The notes: generated by a model from the sequence alone, not told the origin. Positions 44,053-53,242 are shown, counted from the stretch's first letter. The stretch is DNA of 64,000 bases from Methylacidiphilales bacterium (GCA_021272315.1 JAJSLI010000121.1:20312-84311); one strand, 5' to 3'. Translations and numbers: made by a program.

Positions 44053-44891
44053 GTTTTTATAGAGTCTTGCCGTTCACGGCGGAAATTGCCGCTGGTGAGG
44101 TTGAAAATAAAGCGCAGCAGCCAGCGCGGGACGCTTTCAACCAAAAGCATCGGGAGGCGGACGGGGAGGCCGGGAATAATGCGGCCCTTGCCGTGGGCCA
44201 TGGCGTCGAGGGTTTCGCGGACAACGTCGCCCTTGTCAACGCAGAGGAAAGCGGGTGGCGCGAATTGGCGGCGGCTGTTGGCGCGCGAAGCAACCTGCCC
44301 GAACTCGGTTTCAACCGGGCCGGGCAGAAGAGCGGTGACGAAAATGCCGGAGCCGTGAAGCTCGACGCGGAGGGCCTCGGAAAAACTGTTCACGTAGGCC
44401 TTGGTGGCGCCGTAGACGGCGAAGGAGGGCAGCGGAAGCAGTCCGGCGGTTGAACCGACGTTGCAAATCCAGCCTGATCTTTTCACGAGCATGGCAGGTA
44501 GTGCCCAGCGGGTGAGGCGCGTAAGAGCGGCGATGTTGACCGCGAGCATGGCTTCGATTTTTGCCGGATCGCTTGTCTCAAAGGTGCCGAGATCGCCAAA
44601 ACCTGCGTTGTTGATGAGGATGTCGGGCGCGATATTTTGTTGATCGAGAGCGTCGATTAGCCTGGCGACGTCTGCGGACGCGGCGAGGTCGGCGGTGAAG
44701 GTGTCAACGCGCAGCCCGGGGAGTTTGGCGAGGAGATCGGCTTTGAGCTTGAGCAGCCGGTCGGCGCGTCGGGCAGTGAGGATAAGATGAGTCGCCCCCC
44801 ATTGGACGAGTTGTCGGGCAAATTCTTCGCCAAGCCCCGCTGAAGCGCCTGTGATAAGGGCCGATTTTCCAGTGAAGACGGTGGAACTCAT
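44049..44891 (-). CDS. Short-chain dehydrogenase/reductase
   Basis: A 280-residue NAD(P)-dependent oxidoreductase. The dinucleotide loop TGASAGLGEEFA, the NNAG motif (LINNAGFGDLG), and the catalytic Ser...Tyr-x3-Lys (VGSTAGLL ... YGATKAYVN) are intact. Near residue 190 lies ALLPGPVETEF, as in DltE/YqjQ-type SDRs. Substrate unknown. The C-terminal ~40 residues are hydrophobic and basic (MLLVESVPRWLLRFIFN), perhaps a membrane contact. First gene of the purN/tgpA run. Confidence 0.9.
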   Translation of the reverse strand: MSSTVFTGKSALITGASAGLGEEFARQLVQWGATHLILTARRADRLLKLKADLLAKLPGLRVDTFTADLAASADVARLIDALDQQNIAPDILINNAGFGDLGTFETSDPAKIEAMLAVNIAALTRLTRWALPAMLVKRSGWICNVGSTAGLLPLPSFAVYGATKAYVNSFSEALRVELHGSGIFVTALLPGPVETEFGQVASRANSRRQFAPPAFLCVDKGDVVRETLDAMAHGKGRIIPGLPVRLPMLLVESVPRWLLRFIFNLTSGNFRRERQDSIKT

Positions 44892-44995
44892 TTGATTCGG
44901 GGGAAGCGACTCAGTTTATGGCGTCAAACGGAGGGAAGTCGAGGAATCGCTTCCACGCGAGGCTGTACCTGCCGGGAGTGCTTCGAAAGCGGCTG

Positions 44996-46402
44996 CTATT
45001 TTATCTCGTGGACGTGAATGGCATGGAGCGTTTCCCTGCCCGCGACGAGATCAGAAACGACGACAATCGAGTCGCCTTTCGTTGCGTAGCCTTTTTCCCG
45101 CAGGATGGAGATCATCTGAAGCAGCGTCTCGTTAGGATCTTCGCTTGGGACGATCAAATGGGCGCGTATGCCGAAATGGAGCGAGAGGCTCCGGCAGACG
45201 GTCATACTGGGTGTGAAGGCGTAAATCGGCGCCGTTTGCGGTCGCAAGCCCGCGATGAAACGGGCCTTGGTGCCGGTGTGAGTGTAGACGCAGATGCCGA
45301 CGCTCTTGCTTTCGTTGGCCAGATAGGCCGTGGCCGCGTTGATGCGTTCGCGTGTGGTTTTGGGCTGGATCGGATTGACGTAGGTCCCCACGGTTTTGCC
45401 CGTCTCGATGCGCGCGGCGATGCGGTCCATGATCTCAACGCATTCGAAGGGATATTTGCCGGTGGTCGTTTCACCGGAGAGCATGATGGCGTCGGAATGC
45501 TCGAAGACGGCGTTGGCGATGTCGGTGATTTCGGCCCGGGTGGGAGAGGGGTTGGTGATCATGCTCTCGAGCAGATGGGTGGCGACGATGACCGGCTTGA
45601 TCGCGGCGAGGCAGAGATTGATGGCGCGGCGCTGGATGATGGGAAGTTCCTCGTAGGGGACCTCGATGCCGAGGTCGCCGCGGGCGATCATAAGGCCGTC
45701 GCAAGCGGCGATGATCTCCTCGATATTACGCACGGCCATCTGGTCCTCGATCTTGGCGACGATGCGGATGGCGCTTTTCTTCTCCTTGATTTTCTCGCGT
45801 AGGAGGTCGATGTCGGCGGCGCGGCGGACGAAGGACATGGCGATGAAGTCCATGTCGCACTCGAAGGCGAGCTCGACGTCGGCGTAATCCTTTTCCGTCA
45901 GCGCGGGCAGCTTGACATCGACGCCGGGGAGATTGATGTGACGGCGGCTGCCCAGGGGGCCGGGAGTGAGGACCTTACAGACAAGTTCGTTTTCGCGCTT
46001 CTCGATGGCCTGAAGGCGCAGATTGCCGTTGTCGACGATAACGGTGCTGCCGACTGCGATGTCTTCGACGAGGTAGGGGTAGTTGGCGTCGACGGTGATT
46101 TGGACGGTGCCGGGCTGTCCCTTGACCGTAAAGCTGACCCAGTCGTCGATCTGCAGGTCGTAGGTTTTGGCGACGACTCCGGTGCGGATGGCCGGGCCCT
46201 GGGTGTCGAGCAGGAGCCCGACTTCAAGGCCGTGCCGGGCGGAGATTTCGCGGATGGACTTGGCGACGGTGCGGACCCAGTCGTGGGGCGCGTGGGACAT
46301 GTTAAATCGAAAGATATTCACGCCCAATAAGATAAGTCTTTCCAGCGCGGCGGGACTGGAAGTGACGGGGCCGAGGGTGGCGATGATTTTGGTGCGGCGC
46401 AT
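44996..46402 (-). CDS. pyk: Pyruvate kinase
   Basis: Last step of glycolysis, phosphoenolpyruvate plus ADP to pyruvate and ATP. 468 residues, normal for the bacterial enzyme. Key motifs: TKIIATLGPVTSS at the start, FRFNMSHAPHD, the catalytic Lys in the VRIVAKIEDQMAVRN region, MARGDLGIEVPYEEL for metal and phosphate, and SDAIMLSGETTTGKYP. The C-terminal regulatory domain is complete. Single gene with 104 bp to the SDR gene. Confidence 0.96.
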   Translation of the reverse strand: MRRTKIIATLGPVTSSPAALERLILLGVNIFRFNMSHAPHDWVRTVAKSIREISARHGLEVGLLLDTQGPAIRTGVVAKTYDLQIDDWVSFTVKGQPGTVQITVDANYPYLVEDIAVGSTVIVDNGNLRLQAIEKRENELVCKVLTPGPLGSRRHINLPGVDVKLPALTEKDYADVELAFECDMDFIAMSFVRRAADIDLLREKIKEKKSAIRIVAKIEDQMAVRNIEEIIAACDGLMIARGDLGIEVPYEELPIIQRRAINLCLAAIKPVIVATHLLESMITNPSPTRAEITDIANAVFEHSDAIMLSGETTTGKYPFECVEIMDRIAARIETGKTVGTYVNPIQPKTTRERINAATAYLANESKSVGICVYTHTGTKARFIAGLRPQTAPIYAFTPSMTVCRSLSLHFGIRAHLIVPSEDPNETLLQMISILREKGYATKGDSIVVVSDLVAGRETLHAIHVHEIK

Positions 46403-46510
46403 AGACTCTTTCTCGTTCGATTTTACCCGGACTGGGACAACGTTCCGGCTTTGTGCAAAAGAAAGGGCCGGATCACAAGCCCGAAAGAGAGCAAGGGCTG
46501 TGCCTTGTCT

Positions 46511-46537
46511 GGTAGCCGTCGACCGCCGGGCGACGGT
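46511..46537. repeat. REP unit upstream of RAYT
   Basis: Begins with GGTAG and continues with CCGTCGACCGCCGGGCGACGG. It is identical over its first 23 bases to the REP at 22389. It lies 44 bases before the RAYT start and opposite in orientation to the downstream REP. Confidence 0.85.
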
Positions 46538-46580
46538 TTCCTTCTTTTGTTATCAGACACACACTGGTTACGATTCTGGT

Positions 46581-47027
46581 GTGACGTTCCCCATACGGAA
46601 ACGTTTAGATCATGAAACGCCTCACTGGGCGAAGGAGGCGCCAGTTTATTTTATTACGGTCTGCGCGAAACCGAGAGGCATCAATCATTTTTGCAGTTCG
46701 GTATCAGGTACGGCTGTCTTGGGCCCGATAGCACATCGTCATCAAAATGGCCTATGGTTTTGTGAATTGGCCGTGCTCATGCCCGATCACGTCCATTTAT
46801 TGCTGAGTTTTCCTGATATGCCGTCGTTTGCCAAGGTCATGGGTGATTGGAAGCGGTGGCTTGCGATTCACCATGCCATTTCCTGGCAGGAAAATTTCTT
46901 TGAGCATCGTCTTCGCAAGGAAGAGAGCTTGATGCAAAAGGGTGATTACATTCTTCAAAATCCGGTGCGTGCCGGTTTGGTGAAGGAGGCAAAGGACTGG
47001 CCTTACGTGTGGATGCCGGGAGAGTGA
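46581..47027 (+). CDS. REP-associated tyrosine transposase (RAYT, Y1/IS200-like)
   Basis: A 148-residue HUH-type single-strand nuclease. The His-hydrophobic-His motif is in LMPDHVHLLLSF, and the likely catalytic Tyr is in the YILQNPVRAGLV segment, both highly typical for RAYTs. The N-terminus PIRKRLDHETPHW is also common in this family. Start is GTG at 46581; a longer open frame upstream overlaps pyk and is not used. It is framed by two REP sequences in opposite orientation (46511-46537 and 47041-47068), the standard setup in which the enzyme recognises and spreads REPs. More REPs occur at 22.4 and 25.2 kb. Confidence 0.93.
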   Translation: MTFPIRKRLDHETPHWAKEAPVYFITVCAKPRGINHFCSSVSGTAVLGPIAHRHQNGLWFCELAVLMPDHVHLLLSFPDMPSFAKVMGDWKRWLAIHHAISWQENFFEHRLRKEESLMQKGDYILQNPVRAGLVKEAKDWPYVWMPGE

Positions 47028-47040
47028 GGGGATCGCGCTG

Positions 47041-47068
47041 CACCGCCGCCCGGCGGTCGGCGGCTACC
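47041..47068. repeat. REP unit downstream of RAYT (inverted)
   Basis: Read on the minus strand it begins GGTAGCCGCCGACCGCCGGG, matching the upstream REP with a compensating change that keeps the hairpin. It ends 22 bases before the aspS stop codon region. Confidence 0.85.
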
Positions 47069-47090
47069 AACTGAGACGGCTAGCCAGCGC

Positions 47091-48956
47091 CTAAACTTTG
47101 GGCACTGGTTTCCGAATTGTCAGATGAACTTCACGCAATTGTTTCTCGCTGGCCGGCGAGGGTGCGTTCATCAGCAGGTCGCGTCCGTTTTGGGCCATGG
47201 GGAAGGCAATGACATCGCGGATATTCGTTTCATCGGCCAGCAGCATGACAATGCGATCGATGCCGGGGGCGATGCCGCCGTGAGGAGGCGCACCGTAGCG
47301 GAAGGCGTTGATCATGCCGGGGAACTTGTTGTCGACGACGCTCTTGTCGTAGCCGGCGATGCCGAAAGCCTTGTACATGATCTCGGGGACGTGGTTGCGG
47401 ATGGCGCCGGAGGCGATTTCGTACCCGTTGCAGACGAGGTCGTACTGGTAGGCGAAGAGGGTGAGCGGGTCCTGCTTTTCGAGGGCATCGAGGCCGCCCT
47501 GGGGCATGGAGAACGGGTTGTGCGAGAACTCGACCGCCTTGGTCTCCTCGTTGTACTCGTACATCGGGTAGTCGACGATCCAGGTGAACTTGAAGACGTT
47601 TTTCTCGATCAGTTTGAGCTGCTCGGCGATCTTCACACGCATCGCGCCGAGGACTTTGGCGGCCTTGGTCTCGTTGGTGTCGGCGGAGAAGAAGATGACG
47701 GTCGGTAGAAACTTATGAGGTTCCGTGGCTACCGTATCTAACTTCATTCCAGCCATTCTGATGACCTCAATCATGGCGTCGCCTTTTATGAACTTGGCAA
47801 TTGGGCCAGTTAAAGTGGCTCCATAAACCGGTTTGGACTCGCCACTGTCGTAAACTCCAGTCCCTGAATTCGGTTCCACTTTCACATACGCCAACCCCGG
47901 CGCGCCGAGCTTCTTTGCTTCCTCTTGAAGATTATCAAACCACGAGCGCGGTTGGTCGAATGCCTGCGGCACGGCCATCGCTCGGACGGTTTTTCCCGCG
48001 AAAGCCTTGAATTCGCTTTTGGCAAAGAGCGGCGTCAAATCCTTGATCTCAATCGGAATCCGCAAATCGGGCTTGTCGGTTCCGTATTTGAGCAGCGATT
48101 CCTTGTAGGCCAGTCGCTGGAACGAGCCGTCGGCGTTGGCATTGATCGGCCACTCGGCCTTGAATTCTTGAAAGAGCGGAATGAAGAGTATTTCCATCGC
48201 GGCGAAGACGTCGTCCTGGGTGACGAAACTCATCTCGACGTCGAGCTGGTAGAACTCGCCGGGGGTGCGGTCGGCGCGGCCATCCTCGTCGCGGAAGCAG
48301 GGCGCGATTTGGAAATAGCGGTCGAAGCCGCTGACCATGAGGAGTTGCTTGAACTGCTGCGGCGCCTGCGGCAGCGCGTAAAATTCCCCGGGGTAGAGGC
48401 GCGAGGGTACGAGGAAGTCGCGCGCGCCCTCGGGCGAGGAGGAAGTCAAAATGGGTGTCTGGAATTCCTGGAAGCCGAGTTCGATCATGCGCTGGCGGAT
48501 GCTGGAGATCACCTGTGCGCGAAGCATGACCGTCTGGTGCAGTTTCGAGCGGCGCAGGTCGAGGAAGCGGTACTTGAGGCGGGTTTCCTCGGGCGTGAGG
48601 TCCTCGGGGAAGACGTTCATCGGCAGCGGTTCGCAGGAGCCGAGGCGCTCGTAACCGGTGACGTCGAGCTCGACTTCGCCGGTGGCGAGGTTGGGGTTGA
48701 CCGTGCCTTCAGGTCGCGGCCGCACCTGGCCTTGCACGCTGATGACGGTTTCCTTGGGAAGGTGGCCGACCTCGTTCTGGAACGCGGCGGTGGGCGGGAT
48801 GACAATTTGCGTGATGCCGTAGTGGTCGCGCAGGTCGATGAAGAGGACGCCGCCGAGATCGCGCTTGTTGTGGATCCAGCCCGCGAGGCGTTCGGTTTTT
48901 CCTGCGTCAGACGCGCGGAGCTCGTGACATTTTTTAGTGCGGTAGGGGTTGGACAT
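47091..48956 (-). CDS. aspS: Aspartyl-tRNA synthetase
   Basis: Class IIb synthetase, 621 residues, with the bacterial GAD insertion. N-terminal OB-fold for the anticodon ([21 protein letters not shown]). Motif 2 is [26 protein letters not shown] and motif 3 is [19 protein letters not shown]. The insertion domain holds NEPN-like and aspartate-binding segments. A gatCAB set is not seen here, so discriminating versus non-discriminating type is open. A 32-bp repeat similar to that of valS sits 12 bases before its ATG. Confidence 0.96.
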   Translation of the reverse strand: MSNPYRTKKCHELRASDAGKTERLAGWIHNKRDLGGVLFIDLRDHYGITQIVIPPTAAFQNEVGHLPKETVISVQGQVRPRPEGTVNPNLATGEVELDVTGYERLGSCEPLPMNVFPEDLTPEETRLKYRFLDLRRSKLHQTVMLRAQVISSIRQRMIELGFQEFQTPILTSSSPEGARDFLVPSRLYPGEFYALPQAPQQFKQLLMVSGFDRYFQIAPCFRDEDGRADRTPGEFYQLDVEMSFVTQDDVFAAMEILFIPLFQEFKAEWPINANADGSFQRLAYKESLLKYGTDKPDLRIPIEIKDLTPLFAKSEFKAFAGKTVRAMAVPQAFDQPRSWFDNLQEEAKKLGAPGLAYVKVEPNSGTGVYDSGESKPVYGATLTGPIAKFIKGDAMIEVIRMAGMKLDTVATEPHKFLPTVIFFSADTNETKAAKVLGAMRVKIAEQLKLIEKNVFKFTWIVDYPMYEYNEETKAVEFSHNPFSMPQGGLDALEKQDPLTLFAYQYDLVCNGYEIASGAIRNHVPEIMYKAFGIAGYDKSVVDNKFPGMINAFRYGAPPHGGIAPGIDRIVMLLADETNIRDVIAFPMAQNGRDLLMNAPSPASEKQLREVHLTIRKPVPKV

Positions 48957-48968
48957 GAGGGGAACTAC

Positions 48969-49000
48969 TTTTAGACAGGATTGACCAGATTAACAGGATT
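48969..49000 (-). repeat. 32-bp leader repeat, copy 2 (before aspS)
   Basis: Matches the valS-leader copy at 28 of 32 positions (differences at positions 5, 15, 18 and 27). It lies 12 bases upstream of the aspS start and directly beside the GxxExxY-associated repeats. Confidence 0.75.
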
Positions 49001-49007
49001 TTTCGGA

Positions 49008-49096
49008 GGCCGATGTTTCGCACGGAGGACTGCAAAGGGCTAAAAAACAACTGAGGGGCCGAGGTTTCGCACGGAGGATGGAAGAGGGCTGAAGAG
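49008..49096. repeat. Direct repeat pair left of GxxExxY gene
   Basis: Two copies of a ~35-bp unit with the core TTTCGCACGGAGGA: 49008-49041 and 49057-49096. An inverted copy follows the GxxExxY gene at 49568-49602. Together they bracket that gene. Confidence 0.7.
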
Positions 49097-49156
49097 GAAT
49101 TTGGGACAAAAAAACTTCGTGCGATGTACCGGAAGCCGTGCGAGAAGGACTGAAGC

Positions 49157-49552
49157 ATGCAGATCAACGATGTCACCGCAGCCATTGTTGATTCGGCCTA
49201 TCAGATTCACACCGAGATCGGGCCGGGCTTGTTTGAATCGGTTTATGAGCTCGTGCTTGCCGATATGCTCGCGAGTCGAGGTTTCTCTGTTCAACGGCAA
49301 GTTGCCATTCCGATACGAATTGGAGAGAAGGTTTACGATGAGGGGTTTCGTGCAGACTTGATTGTCGATCATCGAGTTATTGTTGAAATCAAATCGATCG
49401 AGCGATTGGCCCGCGTTCACAAAAAGCAGATGCTGACGTATCTGAAACTGTCGGGGCTTCCGGTTGGACTGCTCATCAATTTCGGCGGCGATTTACTAAA
49501 GGGAAATATCGAGCGTCTCGTTATCCCCGGCGCTCAAAATCTGAAAAAATAA
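49157..49552 (+). CDS. GxxExxY protein
   Basis: A 131-residue protein of the GxxExxY family (TIGR04256-like). The name-giving motif reads GPGLFESVY near residue 23. The rest fits a small PD-(D/E)XK-like nuclease fold: FRADLIVDHRVIVEIKSIE has the Asp...Glu-x-Lys pattern, and QMLTYLKLSG follows. Function is unproven. It is enclosed by 35-bp repeats on both sides, a setting common for these genes, which suggests it moves as a cassette with its repeats. Confidence 0.88.
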   Translation: MQINDVTAAIVDSAYQIHTEIGPGLFESVYELVLADMLASRGFSVQRQVAIPIRIGEKVYDEGFRADLIVDHRVIVEIKSIERLARVHKKQMLTYLKLSGLPVGLLINFGGDLLKGNIERLVIPGAQNLKK

Positions 49553-49567
49553 TCCCGTTCCCTGCAC

Positions 49568-49602
49568 TCTTCCGCCCTCTTCAGTCCTCCGTGCGAAACC
49601 AC
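49568..49602. repeat. Inverted repeat right of GxxExxY gene
   Basis: Its reverse complement contains GGTTTCGCACGGAGGACTGA and continues as GAGGGC, the same unit as the repeats at 49008-49096, in opposite orientation. Confidence 0.7.
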
Positions 49603-49642
49603 TTCCGTATCTGTGTTCCGACGCATGGGCACGAGGGGGAAA

Positions 49643-50980
49643 TTAGCTCTCCGTCGGAGACTTGGTTTCCGCAGTTTGCATAAGATCGCGGATTATTGCG
49701 TCCATTTGCTCTTTCGACTTGGCATACTGGCGGTTTTTAACGTCGCAAAGTTCGCGAAAGAGTTCCGCGGGTTGTGTACTGATTTTTCGTTGCTCGCGGG
49801 TTGAGAGCTCCTTTATTTCGGTAATGCCTTGCGTGATTTGGCTGTCCACGATCAACGCAACGTCGCAGCCCTTCTCTTCTGCCTGCTGGAGCTGTTTTCC
49901 AATCTTCGCAGGTTGAAACGAATAATCGACAAAGGTGTCCGGTCTTAAGGTACGAACCTGTTGTAGGAGCGCCATGGCTTGACTACGAAAATTTTCGTCA
50001 GCGATCGCAACATAAACGCCCAATGAAGGGCGAGGAATTTTGATGTTGCTTGTTTCTGATTCTCGCTTCTTTTTCAAAATCTCCCCCAGCACCACATCGC
50101 CCATGCCGAAGCCGAGGGCGGGGAGATCGACGCCTCCGAGGTTTTTCAGGAGATTGTCGTAGCGGCCACCGCCGGCGATGGCGCGAAACTCGCCCGAGCG
50201 GTCAAAGACCTCGAAGACGACGCCGGTGTAGTAGGCGAGGCCGCGCACGACAGTGTAGTCGCGTTTCACGTAATCCTGCAGACCGCGATGACGGAGGCCG
50301 GTCTCGACGGTGTCGAGCCGTTCGCTTTTGGCGCTGCCGGCATGGTCGAGAATGGCGAAGACTTGTTCGGCGAGCGGGCCAAGTTTTTCGGTGGTCTTCT
50401 CGCGCGGTTCGCGTTCCGACTTGTCGATGGCCTGGATGAAGGCGTAGCGCTGGTCTTCGGGAATGCCGTGGCGTGCCATGAAATCGGTCCAGAACTGGCG
50501 GTCGCTCAGGCGCACGACGAAATCCTTTTCGGTGAGTCCAAAAGCGCGCAGGGCGTCGATGACGAGGGCGATGAGTTCGACGTCGGCCTCGAGTCCTGCT
50601 TCGCCGATGATGTCGCAATTAAGCTGGTAGTGCTCGCGCAGGCGGCCTTTTTGCTGGCGCTCGTAGCGGAAGACCTGCGGGATGGAAAACCACTTGAGCG
50701 GCTTCTTGAAGTCCTTGTGCCGCGCGGCAACGAGCCGCGCCAGCGTGGGCGTCATCTCGGGGCGCAGTGCGACGTCGCGGTCGCCCTTGTCCTTGAAATG
50801 ATAAAGCTGGGTGACAATTTCATCGCCCGATTTCTGGGTGAAGAGATCGAGCGGTTCGAGCGGCGGGCCGTCGTACTCGACGAAGCCGTAGCGGTGGGCG
50901 ACGTCGCGCCACTTGGCGAAGATGGCGTTGCGAAAGGCGCAATCGTCAGGATAAAAATCGCGGAAACCGGGAAGGGCCAT
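49643..50980 (-). CDS. hisS: Histidyl-tRNA synthetase
   Basis: Class II synthetase of 445 residues. Motif 2 is FRYERQQKGRLREHYQLNCD. Histidine A box is VRGLAYYTGVVFEVF and the HisB/motif 3 region is AIAGGGRYDNLL plus ALGFGMGDVVL. The anticodon-binding domain (from ~335) is complete. The early ALRPEMTPTLARLV is standard. True hisS rather than the HisZ regulator, given these intact histidine-binding motifs. Twenty bases separate it from the small secreted protein upstream. Confidence 0.96.
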   Translation of the reverse strand: MALPGFRDFYPDDCAFRNAIFAKWRDVAHRYGFVEYDGPPLEPLDLFTQKSGDEIVTQLYHFKDKGDRDVALRPEMTPTLARLVAARHKDFKKPLKWFSIPQVFRYERQQKGRLREHYQLNCDIIGEAGLEADVELIALVIDALRAFGLTEKDFVVRLSDRQFWTDFMARHGIPEDQRYAFIQAIDKSEREPREKTTEKLGPLAEQVFAILDHAGSAKSERLDTVETGLRHRGLQDYVKRDYTVVRGLAYYTGVVFEVFDRSGEFRAIAGGGRYDNLLKNLGGVDLPALGFGMGDVVLGEILKKKRESETSNIKIPRPSLGVYVAIADENFRSQAMALLQQVRTLRPDTFVDYSFQPAKIGKQLQQAEEKGCDVALIVDSQITQGITEIKELSTREQRKISTQPAELFRELCDVKNRQYAKSKEQMDAIIRDLMQTAETKSPTES

Positions 50981-51000
50981 GGGTGAAGGGTAAAAGGCGC

Positions 51001-51462
51001 TCAGTTTTTTGGAAGTGGTTTCTTGGCCAGGTCTTTCAGTTGTTCCAAGGTCAAGCCTTTGGAAGGATCCGCGGCCAAGGTTGGATCGATATATCCGTGA
51101 TAGCCTACAAGATGAATTTTGCCGTCGATTCGTTGGATGGGCGCGTTGACCCAGCCATAGTCACCTTCCATCGGCCAGCCTACCGTGTTTTCACTCGTGC
51201 CTCTTGAGGCGAGCAGCCACTCCGTGTTTTGGACTATTTTCCCGGACCCCTCGCCCGCGTGTAATGTCAAGACTGCTGGTGGTTGGCCTTTGACAATCTC
51301 TTCCACGGTGAAGGTGATGACACTGTTCTTAACTTCCGTTGCCTTGGCGACGCAGACCGTTTTCGAAAATTGAACGTAGAGCGTAATCGAAAACTGAGTG
51401 TGAGCCTGCGCGATTGAAACAACACTCAGCAGGAGGCAAACGGAGAAAAAAGCGCGTTTCAT
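51001..51462 (-). CDS. Secreted protein, unknown
   Basis: 153 residues from the ATG at 51462, which opens a signal peptide (MKRAFFSVCLLLSVVSIAQAHT, cleavage near residue 20). The mature protein is beta-rich with a segment VAKATEVKNSVITFTVEEIVKG, resembling small OB- or sandwich-type domains that in other proteins carry 'VxGxVxxV' patterns. The C-terminal part ends with a Lys-rich helix. Not recognised. It lies between hisS and the HU gene. Confidence 0.55.
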   Translation of the reverse strand: MKRAFFSVCLLLSVVSIAQAHTQFSITLYVQFSKTVCVAKATEVKNSVITFTVEEIVKGQPPAVLTLHAGEGSGKIVQNTEWLLASRGTSENTVGWPMEGDYGWVNAPIQRIDGKIHLVGYHGYIDPTLAADPSKGLTLEQLKDLAKKPLPKN

Positions 51463-51540
51463 GCGATAGACCCGCACAAGTAACTGAACTGATCTCGCCA
51501 AACGAGTTTGCGACAAGCTCGGGATGACGGAAAGCTGACG

Positions 51541-51882
51541 CTAGGAAGCGGCGGAAGGGGAACCAGGCTGGGCGTTGTTGGCGATGCTCTGCGAGAGCTT
51601 CATCACCTGGGTCTTCATTTCCTTGCCGGCCTTGAACTTAACGACGGCGCGCGGCGGAATCGGCACGTCGTGCTCGGGACGATTCGGGTTGCGGCCCACG
51701 CGCGCCTTGCGGAGTTTTACCTCGAAGACGCCGAAGTTTCGCAACTCGACGGCCTGCCCTTGGGCGAGGCTCTCGGTGAGGTGATCCAAGGTGCGCTGAA
51801 TGACATTCAGCACATCCTGTTGCACCATTCCGGTCTCGTTACTGATGCGGACGACCAAGTCTCGTTTGGTTAGATTAGCCAT
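51541..51882 (-). CDS. HU/IHF-family DNA-binding protein
   Basis: A 113-residue histone-like protein. It starts with MANLTKRDLVVRISNETGM, has the ELRNFGVFEVKLRKARVGRNP stretch that forms the beta arms with the conserved Arg-Asn-Pro tip, and a short Ser/Ala-rich tail beyond the ~95-residue core. It bends DNA and helps in chromosome packing. The tail of ~15 residues is longer than in E. coli HU. Upstream is argA (79-bp gap). Confidence 0.92.
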   Translation of the reverse strand: MANLTKRDLVVRISNETGMVQQDVLNVIQRTLDHLTESLAQGQAVELRNFGVFEVKLRKARVGRNPNRPEHDVPIPPRAVVKFKAGKEMKTQVMKLSQSIANNAQPGSPSAAS

Positions 51883-51961
51883 AAACCGGTGCTATTGCGC
51901 CAGATGTACCGGATATTGCAAGACCAAAACGAAGCAAATTTAGGCGATTTAACGGAACAGG

Positions 51962-53242
51962 CTAAATCAAGTGTTTGACCAATACCTTTGAATTACGTCC
52001 GCTTGCCTCGTATTTTTCGCGCCGGGCCGCAGGTAAGTCGTTGGGCGAGCTCTCTTTATAGCCGCCTTTTTGCTGGAAGTAATTGAACGCACGGGTGGAG
52101 AGGAGAAAGATGGATTCGACCCCGCGTTCCCTGGCGGCGCCCTCGACAAAAAGCATGAGTTTTTGGCCGATGCCCATGTTTTCGTGGGCGCTGTTGACGG
52201 AGAGGCAGGCGAGCTCGGCCTGCTTGCCGCCGGGCAGGAGATGGAGCGCGACGCAGCCGACGATGTTGCCGTCGATCTGGAAGACGTAGTAGTCGCTGAT
52301 CTGGGAAAGAATCTCCTGCCGGGTCCGCTTGAGGATTTCCTCCTGTTCGACCGATTCCCGGATGAGGTTGCGGATGGCCCGCACGTCCTTCTTCAGCGCG
52401 CGCCGGACGGCCTGGTACTCATTGGCGTAGACCATGGTGCCGACGCCTTCATTGGAGAAGATTTCGGTGAGGAGGGCCTCGTCCACCTGTCCGTCGATGA
52501 CATGGACGCGGCTGACGCCGTGCCGGCAGGCGCTGACGCAGTGCTCGAACTTGGAGACGAGTTCCGCGGGAATTTCCGCCTTGTGCTTTTTGAAAAATTC
52601 CTCGGCCTCGTTGACCGAGATCTGGCTGATCGCCTTGCCGTTCTTGGCAAAGCCATTGTACCGGGTGACGAAGATGAGCTTGGCCGCCTTCAGCGCCTCG
52701 GCCACCTCGACCGCCACGCCGTCGGAGTTGACCCGGAAGGTACGCCCGTCTCCGTCGAAGCCGAGCGGGGCAATGACCGGGATGACGCCTTTATCCAGGA
52801 GCTGGTTGAGAAACTCGGTGTCAACGCGCTCGACCCGGCCGGTGAAGAGCTGGTCGACGCCTCCGACGATGCCATAAGGGTGGGCGATGACGGCGTTGGT
52901 GTAGCAGGCCCGCAGATCGTTGGAGGCGAGTCCCTCAAGGACCTCGTGGGTGATCCGGTTCGCGGCGGTGAGGGCCAGCTTGAGCGTTTCGGCGTCGGTG
53001 ATGCCCGTGCCGTCGGCGTTGCTGATCAGCACGCCGGACTGTTCGGCCAATTGCCGGATCTGATGCGCCGCGCCGTGGATAACGACCAGCCGGATGCTGA
53101 GCGAGCGGAGCACGGCCAGGTCGAGCAGGATGTTCGGGAAATTGTCGTCGGCGATGATGGCGCCATCCAGGGCGATCACGAACGTCTTTTCCCGGAAGCC
53201 GGGAATGTAGGTCAGGATGCCGCGAAGGTCGGAAACTTTCAT
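51962..53242 (-). CDS. argA: N-acetylglutamate synthase
   Basis: First step of arginine synthesis. From the ATG at 53242 there are 426 residues, close to the 443 of E. coli ArgA. The N-terminal ~285 residues are an amino-acid-kinase-like domain (VIHGAAHQIRQLAEQSG, VNSDGVAVEVAEAL) that binds arginine for feedback. The C-terminal ~140 residues are a GNAT acetyltransferase with the acetyl-CoA loop SVNSAHENMGIGQKLM. The domain order matches the classical ArgA. Longer starts upstream lack similarity. Confidence 0.93.
   Translation of the reverse strand: MKVSDLRGILTYIPGFREKTFVIALDGAIIADDNFPNILLDLAVLRSLSIRLVVIHGAAHQIRQLAEQSGVLISNADGTGITDAETLKLALTAANRITHEVLEGLASNDLRACYTNAVIAHPYGIVGGVDQLFTGRVERVDTEFLNQLLDKGVIPVIAPLGFDGDGRTFRVNSDGVAVEVAEALKAAKLIFVTRYNGFAKNGKAISQISVNEAEEFFKKHKAEIPAELVSKFEHCVSACRHGVSRVHVIDGQVDEALLTEIFSNEGVGTMVYANEYQAVRRALKKDVRAIRNLIRESVEQEEILKRTRQEILSQISDYYVFQIDGNIVGCVALHLLPGGKQAELACLSVNSAHENMGIGQKLMLFVEGAARERGVESIFLLSTRAFNYFQQKGGYKESSPNDLPAARREKYEASGRNSKVLVKHLI

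Noticed and set aside
46167..46580. Upstream extension of the RAYT frame
   Set aside because: It overlaps the 5' part of pyk on the other strand and has no RAYT similarity; the GTG at 46581 matches the family N-terminus.
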